Assembly: GCA_036396755.1 (NCBI GenBank)
Contig: DASWKG010000091.1
Coordinates: forward strand, 1-11,734
Direction of reading: 5' to 3'
From: DASWKG01 sp036396755
Lineage (GTDB): Bacteria > Actinomycetota > UBA4738 > CALAEC01
Length of the DNA stretch: 11,734 bases
The notes below the pieces were generated by a model, which saw only the letters and a list, made by a program, of their open reading frames with translations, was not told the DNA's origin and made no database searches. Made by a program: the position numbers and the translations under genes. The number at the start of each line of letters is the position of its first letter. The first letter of the stretch is position 1. Positions 1 to 5,806 of the stretch are shown in pieces.

Positions 1-46
1 GCCCCTCCACCTTGACCGCGGCAACCACCAGCCGTCCCAGCGACAC
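1..46 (-). CDS. IS481-family transposase, N-terminal fragment (cut by window edge)
   Basis: Read leftward from a GTG at 46, the first 15 codons give VSLGRLVVAAVKVEG, after which the window ends. From memory of the family this resembles the start of IS481-type (DDE, integrase-core) transposases, which open with a similar S-L-x-R-L-V-V segment before a helix-turn-helix. An AGGAGGTG Shine-Dalgarno sequence (58-51) lies 4 bases before the GTG, which supports both the start and the strand. Only the edge of the gene is visible, so catalytic residues cannot be checked and intactness is unknown. The adjoining inverted repeats at 69-97 fit the end of an insertion sequence. The call rests on a short N-terminal match and the SD, so it is moderately sure. 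Confidence 0.6.
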   Translation of the reverse strand, partial: MSLGRLVVAAVKVEG

Positions 47-68
47 GCGCCACCTCCTTCGTCGAGGT

Positions 69-97
69 GTTCACGATGTCGCGAGACAGGTGTGAAC
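69..97. repeat. Nested inverted repeat upstream of the transposase
   Basis: GTTCAC at 69-74 is the reverse complement of GTGAAC at 92-97. Inside this pair sits a second one, TGTC at 77-80 and GACA at 85-88, around GCGA. Both dyads share nearly the same centre (about 83). This could be a transposase binding site at the IS end or an operator for the transposase gene. The arrangement is read directly; its role is inferred. Confidence 0.5.
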
Positions 98-98
98 T

Positions 99-311
99 AT
101 GTCGCGAAACCAGACACTGTACGCCCCACCAGCGGAAATGGCTCTCGGTGCCGCGGTCGTCCACTACTGGCTCGAGGACCTCGACGGCGCAGCCATCCAA
201 TCCTCAGCGCCGGGGCAACCCGCCGATCCCCAGACGAGTCGGTTCCGGGCCGATGATCGGGACGTCGTCGCGGCCTTCGAGCGCCTCGGGCTCACACTCG
301 CAGGTCGATGA
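99..311 (+). pseudogene. Possible gene remnant next to the IS end, unrecognised
   Basis: An open frame of 70 codons ends at a TGA at 309-311. Its middle and final parts have a coding-like pattern, with mostly C or G in third position and an amphipathic finish (DRDVVAAFERLGLTLAGR). The ATG at 99 falls inside the IS-like ATGTCGCGA repeat and has no Shine-Dalgarno sequence, so the first residues are probably not native. One reading is that this is the 3' remnant of a gene cut by the insertion sequence; another is that it is a chance open frame in GC-rich DNA. I recognise no family. Nothing else in 117-341 looks coding. Confidence 0.2.
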
Positions 312-341
312 GGCGTCTGTTCTCCTCCCTCGTCGCTCGCG

Positions 342-1247
342 TCAGTCGAAGGTGAGCCAGACGATGAGCGAGGCCGCCGTCGTGTCAGTGCTTCCTGCGA
401 GGTACCAGGTACCTGCGCCATACGTGTCGGGGAGCACCGTGGCTATGCCTTCGACGCGCGTCGCGAACGGCCCAAGCGACACCGTGGCGTCGGGATAGGT
501 CCCGTGAGAGACCAGGTAGGCGGACGTTGACGGACACCCCGGGAGATAGGCGATCGTGGGGTCTCCCGGATCCCCGTAGTAGATGCAGCGTCCCACCACA
601 GAGCCAAGGTGATTCGGATGGAACGCCGCGATCGCGCTGAAGATGAGTCCCCGAGAGGTCATCACGCGCGTTTCGCCCGCGGAGTTGACGGGGCGCCCCG
701 GGACGGCGGGGAGCCGGGCCGGCAAGAGCTTGGTCTCCGACGACGGGAAGTGCATGACCGGAACCTTCGCCGCGCCGTCGAACTGGCCCCCGAACTCCAG
801 CGTCACCTTGCCGAGGGTCCCGCTCGTGATGAGGTAGACCCTGTAGTTCCCCGGCTCGAGCTGACAAGACGGAATGCACCCCCACGCGGATTGCGGTGAG
901 GAACCGGCAAGCTCAGGAGGATACTTGAGACGGAAGGCTTGGTATCCGCCGGGACCCGGCGGATCCTCGGTTAGCACGAAGCCGACGGTTCCGCTCCCCT
1001 CGAGGCGAACGGTCGCTCCCTGCTCAGCCCCGCTCCCGAGGGTAAATCCCTGGGGGGCATTGACACGGACGTAACCGGTTTGGCTTCCCTCCAACTCGAG
1101 TCGGTCGCAGAGTCCGACCGGCTCGAGGATCGGCGCCTCCTGGTCGCTGCAATGCTCGGGGGCAGCGATCGCGCTCCCGACCGGAGCCAGCAGGATCGCG
1201 ATAACGGCGACCACGAGCAGAACCTGGGGGTGGCGAAGGCTGGGCAT
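342..1247 (-). CDS. Secreted six-cysteine protein of unknown function
   Basis: The ATG at 1247 gives 301 residues. It begins with a clear signal peptide: MPSLRHPQ, a hydrophobic core at residues 9-22, and a plausible cleavage after the A-I-A-A stretch near residue 29. The mature part has six cysteines (33, 47, 124, 128, 221, 238), an even number that fits disulfides in an exported protein. It is rich in Gly, Val, Thr and Pro with alternating hydrophobic stretches, suggesting beta-sandwich folds. No transmembrane segment or sorting signal is seen at the C-terminus (VWLTFD). An in-frame TTG at 1310 would add 21 residues before the signal peptide and is less likely. It faces away from the toxin-antitoxin genes, so it is a separate transcription unit. 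I recognise no family; coding is well supported by length and signal peptide, function is unknown. Confidence 0.7.
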   Translation of the reverse strand: MPSLRHPQVLLVVAVIAILLAPVGSAIAAPEHCSDQEAPILEPVGLCDRLELEGSQTGYVRVNAPQGFTLGSGAEQGATVRLEGSGTVGFVLTEDPPGPGGYQAFRLKYPPELAGSSPQSAWGCIPSCQLEPGNYRVYLITSGTLGKVTLEFGGQFDGAAKVPVMHFPSSETKLLPARLPAVPGRPVNSAGETRVMTSRGLIFSAIAAFHPNHLGSVVGRCIYYGDPGDPTIAYLPGCPSTSAYLVSHGTYPDATVSLGPFATRVEGIATVLPDTYGAGTWYLAGSTDTTAASLIVWLTFD

Positions 1248-1367
1248 CACGGGGGTCTTTTCGACAAGGCAGGCCCGCGGTCCTGCTTCTTGTCCTATGC
1301 ATCTGCACAAGGTTCAGCGGGGTCCCGAGCGGACGTCTGAGCACCTCACTTCCGCCGGGAGACGAGT

Positions 1368-1373
1368 TATACT
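1368..1373 (+). promoter_or_regulatory. -10 box placing mazE transcription start at its ATG
   Basis: TATACT (5 of 6 matches to TATAAT) ends 6 bases before the ATG at 1380. Transcription would begin at or within a base or two of the start codon, and no Shine-Dalgarno sequence precedes the ATG. This is the TANNNT-N6-ATG pattern of leaderless genes in actinobacteria. No convincing -35 box is seen. Confidence 0.5.
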
Positions 1374-1379
1374 TTTGGT

Positions 1380-1616
1380 ATGAAGACCGCGGTCTCGATC
1401 CCGGATCAGCTTTTTCAGAAGGCCGATGAACTGGCGCGGCGACTCGGCAAATCCCGGAGCCAGATCTACCAGGAGGCGTTAGCCGAGTACCTGCTCCGCC
1501 GTGATCCTGAAGCCATCACGAAGGCGATGGACGAAGCCCTGGAGGGCATCGGGCCGGCGGCGGACCAGTGGCTCGCCGAGGCCGGACGACGGACGCTGGA
1601 ACGCAGCGAGTGGTAG
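1380..1616 (+). CDS. mazE: MazE-type ribbon-helix-helix antitoxin
   Basis: A 78-residue protein with a typical ribbon-helix-helix N-terminus. MKTAVSIPDQLF forms the DNA-contacting strand, followed by two helices (residues about 9-21 and 25-40, with the turn motif L-G-K-S-R-S). The acidic C-terminal tail (about 42-78) is where such antitoxins bind and neutralise the toxin. It should neutralise the MazF-type ribonuclease encoded next and repress its own promoter by binding DNA as a dimer. The stop (1614-1616) lies inside the start of the toxin gene, so the two are translated together. The start is firm: the MKTAVSIPD opening is characteristic and a -10 box sits just ahead. The specific subfamily (MazE rather than another RHH antitoxin) is inferred from the toxin. 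Confidence 0.85.
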   Translation: MKTAVSIPDQLFQKADELARRLGKSRSQIYQEALAEYLLRRDPEAITKAMDEALEGIGPAADQWLAEAGRRTLERSEW

Positions 1617-1966
1617 TCGCTCAGGGGGATGTCTTTTGGGCCTCCCTTCCCGACCCGATCGGGTCCGGCCCCGGCTATCGGCGCCCAGTTGTCATCGTTC
1701 AAGGAGACGCCTTGAACGCGAGTCGGATCGCTACGGTGGTCGTGATCCCGTTGACGAGCAATCTTCGGTGGGCCTCGGCCCCTGGAAACGTGTCGCTCGT
1801 GGCACGAAGCACGGGTCTCTCGAAGGAATCCGTTGCCAACGTCTCCCAGATCGTTGCCGTTGATCGCGCCGTGCTCGCCGAGCATGTGGGGCGAGTGTCG
1901 AGGCGTGATCTCGGTCTCGTTCTCTCCGGCATCGACATCGTGCTGGGTCGAGCGGACCAGGCCTGA
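1610..1966 (+). CDS. mazF: MazF/PemK-type mRNA interferase toxin
   Basis: A 118-residue protein from a GTG at 1610, which overlaps the antitoxin stop by 7 bases. The family is recognised by QGDVFWASL near the N-terminus, the R-R-P-V-V-I-V strand (residues 24-30) carrying the conserved catalytic Arg, and V-V-I-P-L-T-S-N (44-51) with the conserved Thr/Ser. The C-terminal half holds the V-S-Q-I-V-A-V-D segment (78-85), also typical. MazF toxins cut single-stranded RNA at short sequences when the antitoxin is degraded. Length is normal for the family and no key motif is missing, so it looks intact. A GTG at 1568 would add 14 residues inside the antitoxin gene and is less likely, because family members begin just before the Q-G-D motif. 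The cut-site sequence cannot be read from the protein. Confidence 0.88.
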   Translation: MVVAQGDVFWASLPDPIGSGPGYRRPVVIVQGDALNASRIATVVVIPLTSNLRWASAPGNVSLVARSTGLSKESVANVSQIVAVDRAVLAEHVGRVSRRDLGLVLSGIDIVLGRADQA

Positions 1967-2024
1967 CAAGCTCTCATCGAATCAGCGCGCGAGGGGGACG
2001 TCGAGCTCAGACTGCCTCGCTAGG

Positions 2025-2053
2025 TTGCCCGTTGCCCGGAAGCCCGCTACTGT
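2025..2053 (+). promoter_or_regulatory. Candidate promoter for vapBC
   Basis: TTGCCC (2025-2030) and TACTGT (2048-2053) are separated by 17 bases, which would start transcription near 2060, ahead of the strong ribosome binding site at 2077. The -10 match is poor (3 of 6), so this is tentative. The 125-base gap between mazF and vapB contains no other obvious signal. Confidence 0.25.
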
Positions 2054-2076
2054 GGGACCTGAAGTGGGACTTACAT

Positions 2077-2084
2077 GGGAGGAG
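2077..2084 (+). promoter_or_regulatory. Shine-Dalgarno sequence fixing the vapB start
   Basis: GGGAGGAG ends 7 bases before the ATG at 2092. It selects this ATG over the upstream in-frame start at 2032, and it contrasts with the SD-less starts of mazE, the DUF1801 gene and mmsA. Confidence 0.7.
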
Positions 2085-2091
2085 ACTGGGG

Positions 2092-2334
2092 ATGGCCCGA
2101 GCACATGTGGTCATGTCCGATGAGGTCCTGGCGGACATCGCACGGCGCGCGGGGCCGCGGGGCCTGAGCCGTTTCCTGGAGGAGGCAGCACGCGAGAAGC
2201 TCGCCCGTCTGGAGCTTGAGGAGGAGCTTCATCGCACCCGTGGGCTGGTACGGGGCAAGCGGTACGAGCACTGGCGGGATCGCTCCGCCACGTCGTCGTG
2301 GGTTCGGCGGGGCCGGGACGATCGATCGGCGTGA
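2092..2334 (+). CDS. vapB: VapB-type antitoxin
   Basis: An 80-residue protein. Residues 4-40 (AHVVMSDEVLADIARRAG, then G-L-S-R-F-L-E-E-A-A-R-E-K-L) look like a ribbon-helix-helix DNA-binding domain: a short strand, a helix, a turn with Pro/Gly, and a second helix. A Glu-rich stretch follows (41-47), then a basic, Trp- and Arg-rich tail that would contact the toxin. It should bind the PIN-domain ribonuclease encoded next, block its active site and repress the pair. Its TGA (2332-2334) overlaps the GTG start of the toxin gene as GTGA. The start is supported by a strong Shine-Dalgarno sequence. The antitoxin call leans on position plus fold; sequence alone would be less certain. Confidence 0.8.
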   Translation: MARAHVVMSDEVLADIARRAGPRGLSRFLEEAAREKLARLELEEELHRTRGLVRGKRYEHWRDRSATSSWVRRGRDDRSA

Positions 2335-2723
2335 CCCGCTTCCTCCTGGACACCACCGTTCTCGTCGCCCAGCTCCGGGGGGATGACGAGGTCAGCGACC
2401 TCTTGCTGGAGCTGGTGAGCAGCGGGCACTCGCTTTGCACATCCTGCGTGACCGTAGCCGAGATCGAGAGAGGCATCCGGCCGAAGGAAAGACAGACGGC
2501 CCGGGCCATCCTCGATCGCCTGGAGTTCCTCCCGACCACGAAGGAGGCGGCTCGCCGGGCCGGCCGCTACCAGGCGGAGTGGGGAAGGAGGGGTCGAACG
2601 ATCCACGTCGCGGACGCGCTGATCGCGGGGACCGCCAGGGCTCACGGCGCGATCCTCCTCACCGACAACGTGAGCGACTTCCCGATGCGCGACATCCGGG
2701 TGCAGCGACCAGGTCGCTCGTGA
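2331..2723 (+). CDS. vapC: VapC-type PIN-domain ribonuclease toxin
   Basis: A 130-residue PIN-domain protein. The four acidic positions that hold Mg/Mn in this family are all present: D7 (F-L-L-D-T-T), E44 (T-V-A-E-I-E-R-G), D95 (V-A-D-A-L-I-A) and D112 (L-L-T-D-N-V-S-D-F). Enzymes of this family cleave specific RNAs, often tRNA, when released from VapB. The GTG start at 2331 overlaps the antitoxin stop by 4 bases and puts the F-L-L-D-T-T strand at the expected N-terminal position; the GTG at 2298 would add 11 residues of no family character. The gene appears intact. The RNA target is not predictable from the sequence. Confidence 0.9.
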   Translation: MTRFLLDTTVLVAQLRGDDEVSDLLLELVSSGHSLCTSCVTVAEIERGIRPKERQTARAILDRLEFLPTTKEAARRAGRYQAEWGRRGRTIHVADALIAGTARAHGAILLTDNVSDFPMRDIRVQRPGRS

Positions 2724-2782
2724 ACCTGTGTGCCTTGCGAGATCGAGCGGCACAGACTCGAGCCACGTCTCCGACCATCGGC

Positions 2783-2788
2783 TACCCT
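2783..2788 (+). promoter_or_regulatory. -10-like box 6 bases before the DUF1801 ATG
   Basis: TACCCT (TANNNT pattern) is followed by exactly 6 bases and then the ATG at 2795, with no Shine-Dalgarno sequence. This is the same geometry as at mazE and points to a leaderless mRNA. The box itself is short, and no good -35 is visible. Confidence 0.35.
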
Positions 2789-2794
2789 CCGGCC

Positions 2795-3199
2795 ATGAGC
2801 GACGTCAGGGACCCACGGGTGGATCGGTACATCGATCCGCTCCCCCGGTGGCAGCAGGAGATCTGTCGTCGTGTCCGGGACCTGGTCCATGCCGTCGACC
2901 CCGCGGTCGAGGAGACCATCAAGCGCAAGGTGCAGCCCTACTTCGTGCTCGAAGGCAACATCTGCGCGCTGCTTGCCGCCAAGGATCACGTCAACGTCTT
3001 CCTCTACGACGGGGGGATCGTCCCCGACCCGGAGGGCATCATCACCGGTGGCCACGACAACAAGACCGCCCGGACGGTCGCCGTTCGCGAGGGCGAGTCG
3101 ATCAACGAACCCGCGCTGGCGACGATGTTCCAGCAGATCGTCGCCAACAATCGGGCTGGCGGCTGGCGCAAGATCAAGGCCGGCCGTACGGGGCCCTGA
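2795..3199 (+). CDS. DUF1801 (YdhG-like) small protein
   Basis: A 134-residue protein whose pattern fits the DUF1801/YdhG superfamily: R-Y-I-D-P-L-P-R-W-Q-Q-E (11-22), then V-D-P-A-V-E-E-T-I-K-R-K-V-Q-P-Y-F (34-50), and a C-terminal I-V-A-N-N-R (115-120). The fold is frataxin-like. Some relatives have been linked to intracellular iron handling, but for most the role is unknown, so no function is assigned. The product should be cytoplasmic: no signal peptide or membrane segment is present. The ATG at 2795 is preferred because the upstream frame lacks protein-like character and falls inside vapC. It stands alone, 71 bases after vapC and 88 before mmsA, and has its own putative promoter box. Confidence 0.8.
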   Translation: MSDVRDPRVDRYIDPLPRWQQEICRRVRDLVHAVDPAVEETIKRKVQPYFVLEGNICALLAAKDHVNVFLYDGGIVPDPEGIITGGHDNKTARTVAVREGESINEPALATMFQQIVANNRAGGWRKIKAGRTGP

Positions 3200-3230
3200 A
3201 GCCCGCTCGGCGCGGTCAAGCACCACGGGG

Positions 3231-3260
3231 TTGCCCGGCCGGCGTGGGTTCGGATATCGT
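3231..3260 (+). promoter_or_regulatory. Promoter of the inositol operon
   Basis: TTGCCC (3231-3236) and TATCGT (3255-3260) are 18 bases apart. The last two bases of the -10 box are the first two of the operator, so bound regulator would cover the -10 and start region. The spacing matches exactly the promoter at 10318-10347, which makes this assignment stronger than the hexamers alone would. Confidence 0.55.
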
Positions 3261-3284
3261 AACCGGTACCGTAACCGGTTACAG
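3258..3284 (+). promoter_or_regulatory. Tandem palindromic operator in front of mmsA
   Basis: Two 12-base units lie back to back: GTAACCGGTACC (3259-3270) and GTAACCGGTTAC (3271-3282). The second is a perfect palindrome; the first keeps the ACCGGT core. A CpG-centred palindrome of this size is typical of LacI-family operators, with two units suggesting two dimers or a tetramer 12 bases apart. The 27 bases 3258-3284 recur without a mismatch at 10345-10371. The site overlaps the -10 box and the likely transcription start, which points to repression, presumably relieved by an inositol-derived inducer. The regulator gene is not in the window. Confidence 0.75.
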
Positions 3285-3287
3285 CCC

Positions 3288-4766
3288 ATGCAGACGCCGA
3301 CCCCGACCCCGACCCTGAGGAACCTCATCGGAGGATCCTGGGCGCCCTCGTCCTCGGGGGCGACGCTCGACGTCTGGGACCCGAGCACCGCCGAGGTTCT
3401 GGCCGCGGTCCCGCTCTCGGGGCCCGAGGACGTCGACCGGGCCGTGGCCCGGGCCGCGGAGGCGGCCGCGCGCTGGCGGGACGAGCCGGTTCCCCGGCGG
3501 GCCCGCCTGATGTTCCGCCTCCACACGCTCATCGAGCGCCACGCCGAGGAGCTGGCCCGCCTCATCGTCCTCGAGAACGGCAAGGGGATCGAGGAGGCCC
3601 GCGGCGAGATCCAGCGCGGGCTCGAGGTGGTCGAGTTCGCCGCCGGGGCCCCGACGCTTCTGATGGGAGAGGGCCTGGAGCAGGTCGCGACCGGGGTCGA
3701 CACCGACCTGTACCGCCACCCGCTCGGCGTCGCCGTCGGCATCACCCCCTTCAACTTCCCCGCGATGATCCCGCTGTGGATGGCGCCGCTCGCGATCGTC
3801 TGCGGCAACGCGTTCATCCTGAAGCCGTCGCAGCGGACGCCGCAGACCGCCGGGCGTCTGGCGGAGCTGTTCCTCGAGGCCGGGACGCCCGACGGCGTCG
3901 TCAGCGTCGTCCACGGGGCCGGCGAGACCGCCGAGCTCTTGATCGAGCACCCCGGTGTGGCGGCGGTCTCGGTCGTCGGCTCCGCCGCGATCGCCCGCCG
4001 CGTCTACGCGATGGCGGCCGCGGCCGGCAAGCGCGTCCAGGCCCTCGCCGGCGCCAAGAACCACATCGTGGTGATGCCCGACGCCGACCTGGACCTCGCC
4101 GCCGAGGCGATCCTGTCGTCGGCCTTCTCGAACGGCGGCCAGCGATGCCTCGCCGCGAGCGTGGCGGTGGTCATCGACGAGGTGGCGGACGCCCTCGTCG
4201 AGCGGATCGCCCGGCTGGCCGGCGCGGCGCCCATCGGCAGCGGCCTCGACCCCGAGAACGTCGTCACCCCGCTGACCACCGAGGAGCACCGCGGCCGGGT
4301 CGCGGCGTGGATCGAGACGGGGCTCGGCGAGGGCGCCCGGATGGTGCTCGACGGCCGCGGACGCGGCCCGAGCCGAGGGTTCTTCCTCGGCCCCACGATC
4401 CTCGACGACGTCCAGCCCGAGATGTCGGTGGCCCAGGAGGAGATCTTCGGACCGGTGCTGCTCGTCCACCGGGTCCCCACCCTCGAGCGGGCCATCGCGG
4501 CGGTCAACGGCTCGCGCTACGGGAACGCCGCCGCCATCTTCACCCCCGACGGCGGCGCCGCCCGCCGGTTCCGCCGGGAGGCCGACGCGGGGATGATCGG
4601 CGTCAACATCGGAGTGCCGGCGCCGATGGCGTTCTTCCCGTTCGCGGGCTGGAAGGGCTCCTTCTTCGGCGACCTGCACGCGACCGGCAAGGACGCCATC
4701 AACTTCTACACCGAGCGGAAGGTGATCGTCTCCCGCTGGCCGGATCGGCCCGAGGCCGGACGGTGA
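3288..4766 (+). CDS. mmsA: Methylmalonate-semialdehyde dehydrogenase (CoA-acylating), IolA/MmsA
   Basis: A 492-residue aldehyde dehydrogenase, the usual length. It oxidises malonic or methylmalonic semialdehyde with NAD and CoA to acetyl- or propionyl-CoA, the last step of inositol breakdown (also valine and thymine catabolism). Visible motifs: GITPFNFP (151-158) with the active-site Asn, ILKPSQRTP (177-185) for NAD binding, and NGGQRC (282-287) with catalytic Cys287. A-G-A-K-N-H (254-259) stands where most aldehyde dehydrogenases have a general-base Glu; its absence is characteristic of the CoA-acylating MmsA group. The ATG at 3288 has no Shine-Dalgarno sequence: the operator ends 5 bases before it. 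The start is otherwise good, since I-G-G-S-W (14-18) is at the expected place. A 6-base repeat (CCGACC-like) encodes the T-P-T-P-T-P-T near the N-terminus. First gene of the operon. Confidence 0.93.
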   Translation: MQTPTPTPTLRNLIGGSWAPSSSGATLDVWDPSTAEVLAAVPLSGPEDVDRAVARAAEAAARWRDEPVPRRARLMFRLHTLIERHAEELARLIVLENGKGIEEARGEIQRGLEVVEFAAGAPTLLMGEGLEQVATGVDTDLYRHPLGVAVGITPFNFPAMIPLWMAPLAIVCGNAFILKPSQRTPQTAGRLAELFLEAGTPDGVVSVVHGAGETAELLIEHPGVAAVSVVGSAAIARRVYAMAAAAGKRVQALAGAKNHIVVMPDADLDLAAEAILSSAFSNGGQRCLAASVAVVIDEVADALVERIARLAGAAPIGSGLDPENVVTPLTTEEHRGRVAAWIETGLGEGARMVLDGRGRGPSRGFFLGPTILDDVQPEMSVAQEEIFGPVLLVHRVPTLERAIAAVNGSRYGNAAAIFTPDGGAARRFRREADAGMIGVNIGVPAPMAFFPFAGWKGSFFGDLHATGKDAINFYTERKVIVSRWPDRPEAGR

Positions 4767-5806
4767 CCGGCGCCATGCGGGCCGCCGTGTTCGAGGGGAA
4801 CGGGCGTCTCGCGATCACCGAGCGGCCGATCCCTCGGATCGTGCGGCCCGACGACGTGCTGATCGAGGTCGAGGCCTGCGGCATCTGCGGAACCGATGTC
4901 CACATCCTCGAGACCCCGCCGGGCCATCCGGCGACGGCCGGCACCATCCTCGGGCACGAGGTCATCGGCATCGTCCGCGAGAACGGGGCCGAGGCGTTCG
5001 GCGCAGAGATCGGTGATCGGGTGGCGGTCGCGCCGAACCTGAGCTGCGGCGCGTGTGCGTGGTGCCGGCGGGGGCTCACCAACCACTGCGAGAACTTCAC
5101 CACGCTGGGGATCTTCCGGGACGGAGGGCTCGCCTCGTTCGTCGTCGCCCCCGCGCGCGCCTGTCACGCCATCTCCCGCCGCCTGCCGAGGGAGATCGCG
5201 GCGCTGGCCGAACCGGTCTCGTGCGTGGTGAACGGCATCGAGCAGGCGCGGCTCCTGCCGGGCGAGCACGTGGCGATCATCGGCGCGGGGCCGATCGGGC
5301 TCATCTTCCTCGCGCTGCTCCGAGCGGCCGGCGCGGGACGAGCCGTCGTGGTCGAGCCGGGCGAGGCCCGCCGGCAGCTCGCGAAGCGCCTCGGGGCCGA
5401 CGCCTGCGTGGACCCGGCGGGAGGGCCGGTCGCGGAGCAGATCGTGGACGCCCTCGGCGGCTCGGGCGCAGATGTCGTCGTCGACGCGGTCGGCAACCAG
5501 ATGGCGACGGCGATCGCGTCGGCCCGCAAGGGCGGCCGGGTGCTCCTGTTCGGGATGGACGCGAACGCCACGACGGAGGTCCGGCAGTTCGACATCACGC
5601 GGAACGAGCTGACGGTGTTCGGCACGTACGTGGGCGCGAACACGTTCCCGCGCGCGATCCAGGCGCTCGAGTCGGGGGCGGTGGACCTGTCGCCGATCGT
5701 CACCGACCGGGTCGGGCTGGAGCAGCTCCCGGGAGCGATCGAGGCGCTCCGGGATGGGCGGGCGGTCAAGGTCGTCGTCGATCTCATGGAGGAAGCGGAT
5801 GCCTGA
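4763..5806 (+). CDS. Zinc-dependent MDR dehydrogenase, candidate polyol/inositol dehydrogenase
   Basis: A 347-residue medium-chain dehydrogenase. Catalytic zinc ligands are visible as C42 (C-G-I-C-G-T-D), H65-E66 (I-L-G-H-E) and E150 (A-E-P). The structural zinc site has all four cysteines (95, 98, 101, 109). The Rossmann motif GAGPIG is at 174-179, and Glu198 at the end of the next strand favours NAD over NADP. Relatives act on sorbitol, threonine, galactitol or inosose. Its place between mmsA and the ThDP enzyme suggests oxidation of inositol or an inosose, a step normally made by IolG, which is absent here. In Thermotoga an MDR enzyme (IolM) serves a different inosose oxidation. The GTG start overlaps the mmsA stop as GTGA, with GAGG 7 bases upstream; ATG 4775 is an alternative. 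Family certain, substrate inferred. Confidence 0.85.
   Translation: MTGAMRAAVFEGNGRLAITERPIPRIVRPDDVLIEVEACGICGTDVHILETPPGHPATAGTILGHEVIGIVRENGAEAFGAEIGDRVAVAPNLSCGACAWCRRGLTNHCENFTTLGIFRDGGLASFVVAPARACHAISRRLPREIAALAEPVSCVVNGIEQARLLPGEHVAIIGAGPIGLIFLALLRAAGAGRAVVVEPGEARRQLAKRLGADACVDPAGGPVAEQIVDALGGSGADVVVDAVGNQMATAIASARKGGRVLLFGMDANATTEVRQFDITRNELTVFGTYVGANTFPRAIQALESGAVDLSPIVTDRVGLEQLPGAIEALRDGRAVKVVVDLMEEADA

Larger units (their letters stand above)
1..118. mobile_element. Right-hand end of an IS481-like insertion sequence (boundary approximate)
   Basis: This segment lies immediately upstream of the leftward transposase start. It contains nested inverted repeats (GTTCAC 69-74 with GTGAAC 92-97; TGTC 77-80 with GACA 85-88) and a direct repeat of ATGTCGCGA (76-84 and 99-107). 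Read leftward, a TGT-initiated end would start at about 116 (TGTCTGG). The other end of the element and any target-site duplication lie outside the window, so the boundary is only a guess. Confidence 0.4.

Noticed and set aside
164..421. Minus-strand open frame of 85 codons
   Set aside because: It overlaps the end of the secreted-protein gene in another frame, is Ser/Arg-rich and has no ribosome site.
1071..1082. GTAACCGGTTTG, resembling one unit of the operator
   Set aside because: It is a single unit with two mismatches, sits inside the coding region of the secreted protein, and has no promoter next to it; likely chance.
2298..2330. Upstream GTG start for vapC
   Set aside because: The extra 11 residues lie inside vapB, are not PIN-like, and the GTG at 2331 gives the usual overlap and N-terminus.
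3297..3316. CCGACC-type hexanucleotide repeat near the mmsA start, considered for phase variation
   Set aside because: The unit is 6 bases, so gain or loss would keep the frame and only change the number of Thr-Pro pairs.
3279..4679. Long open frame (466 codons) on the minus strand opposite mmsA
   Set aside because: Its product is low-complexity and rich in Arg, Gly, Asp and Glu. It is a by-product of G/C bias at third positions in the aldehyde dehydrogenase gene.
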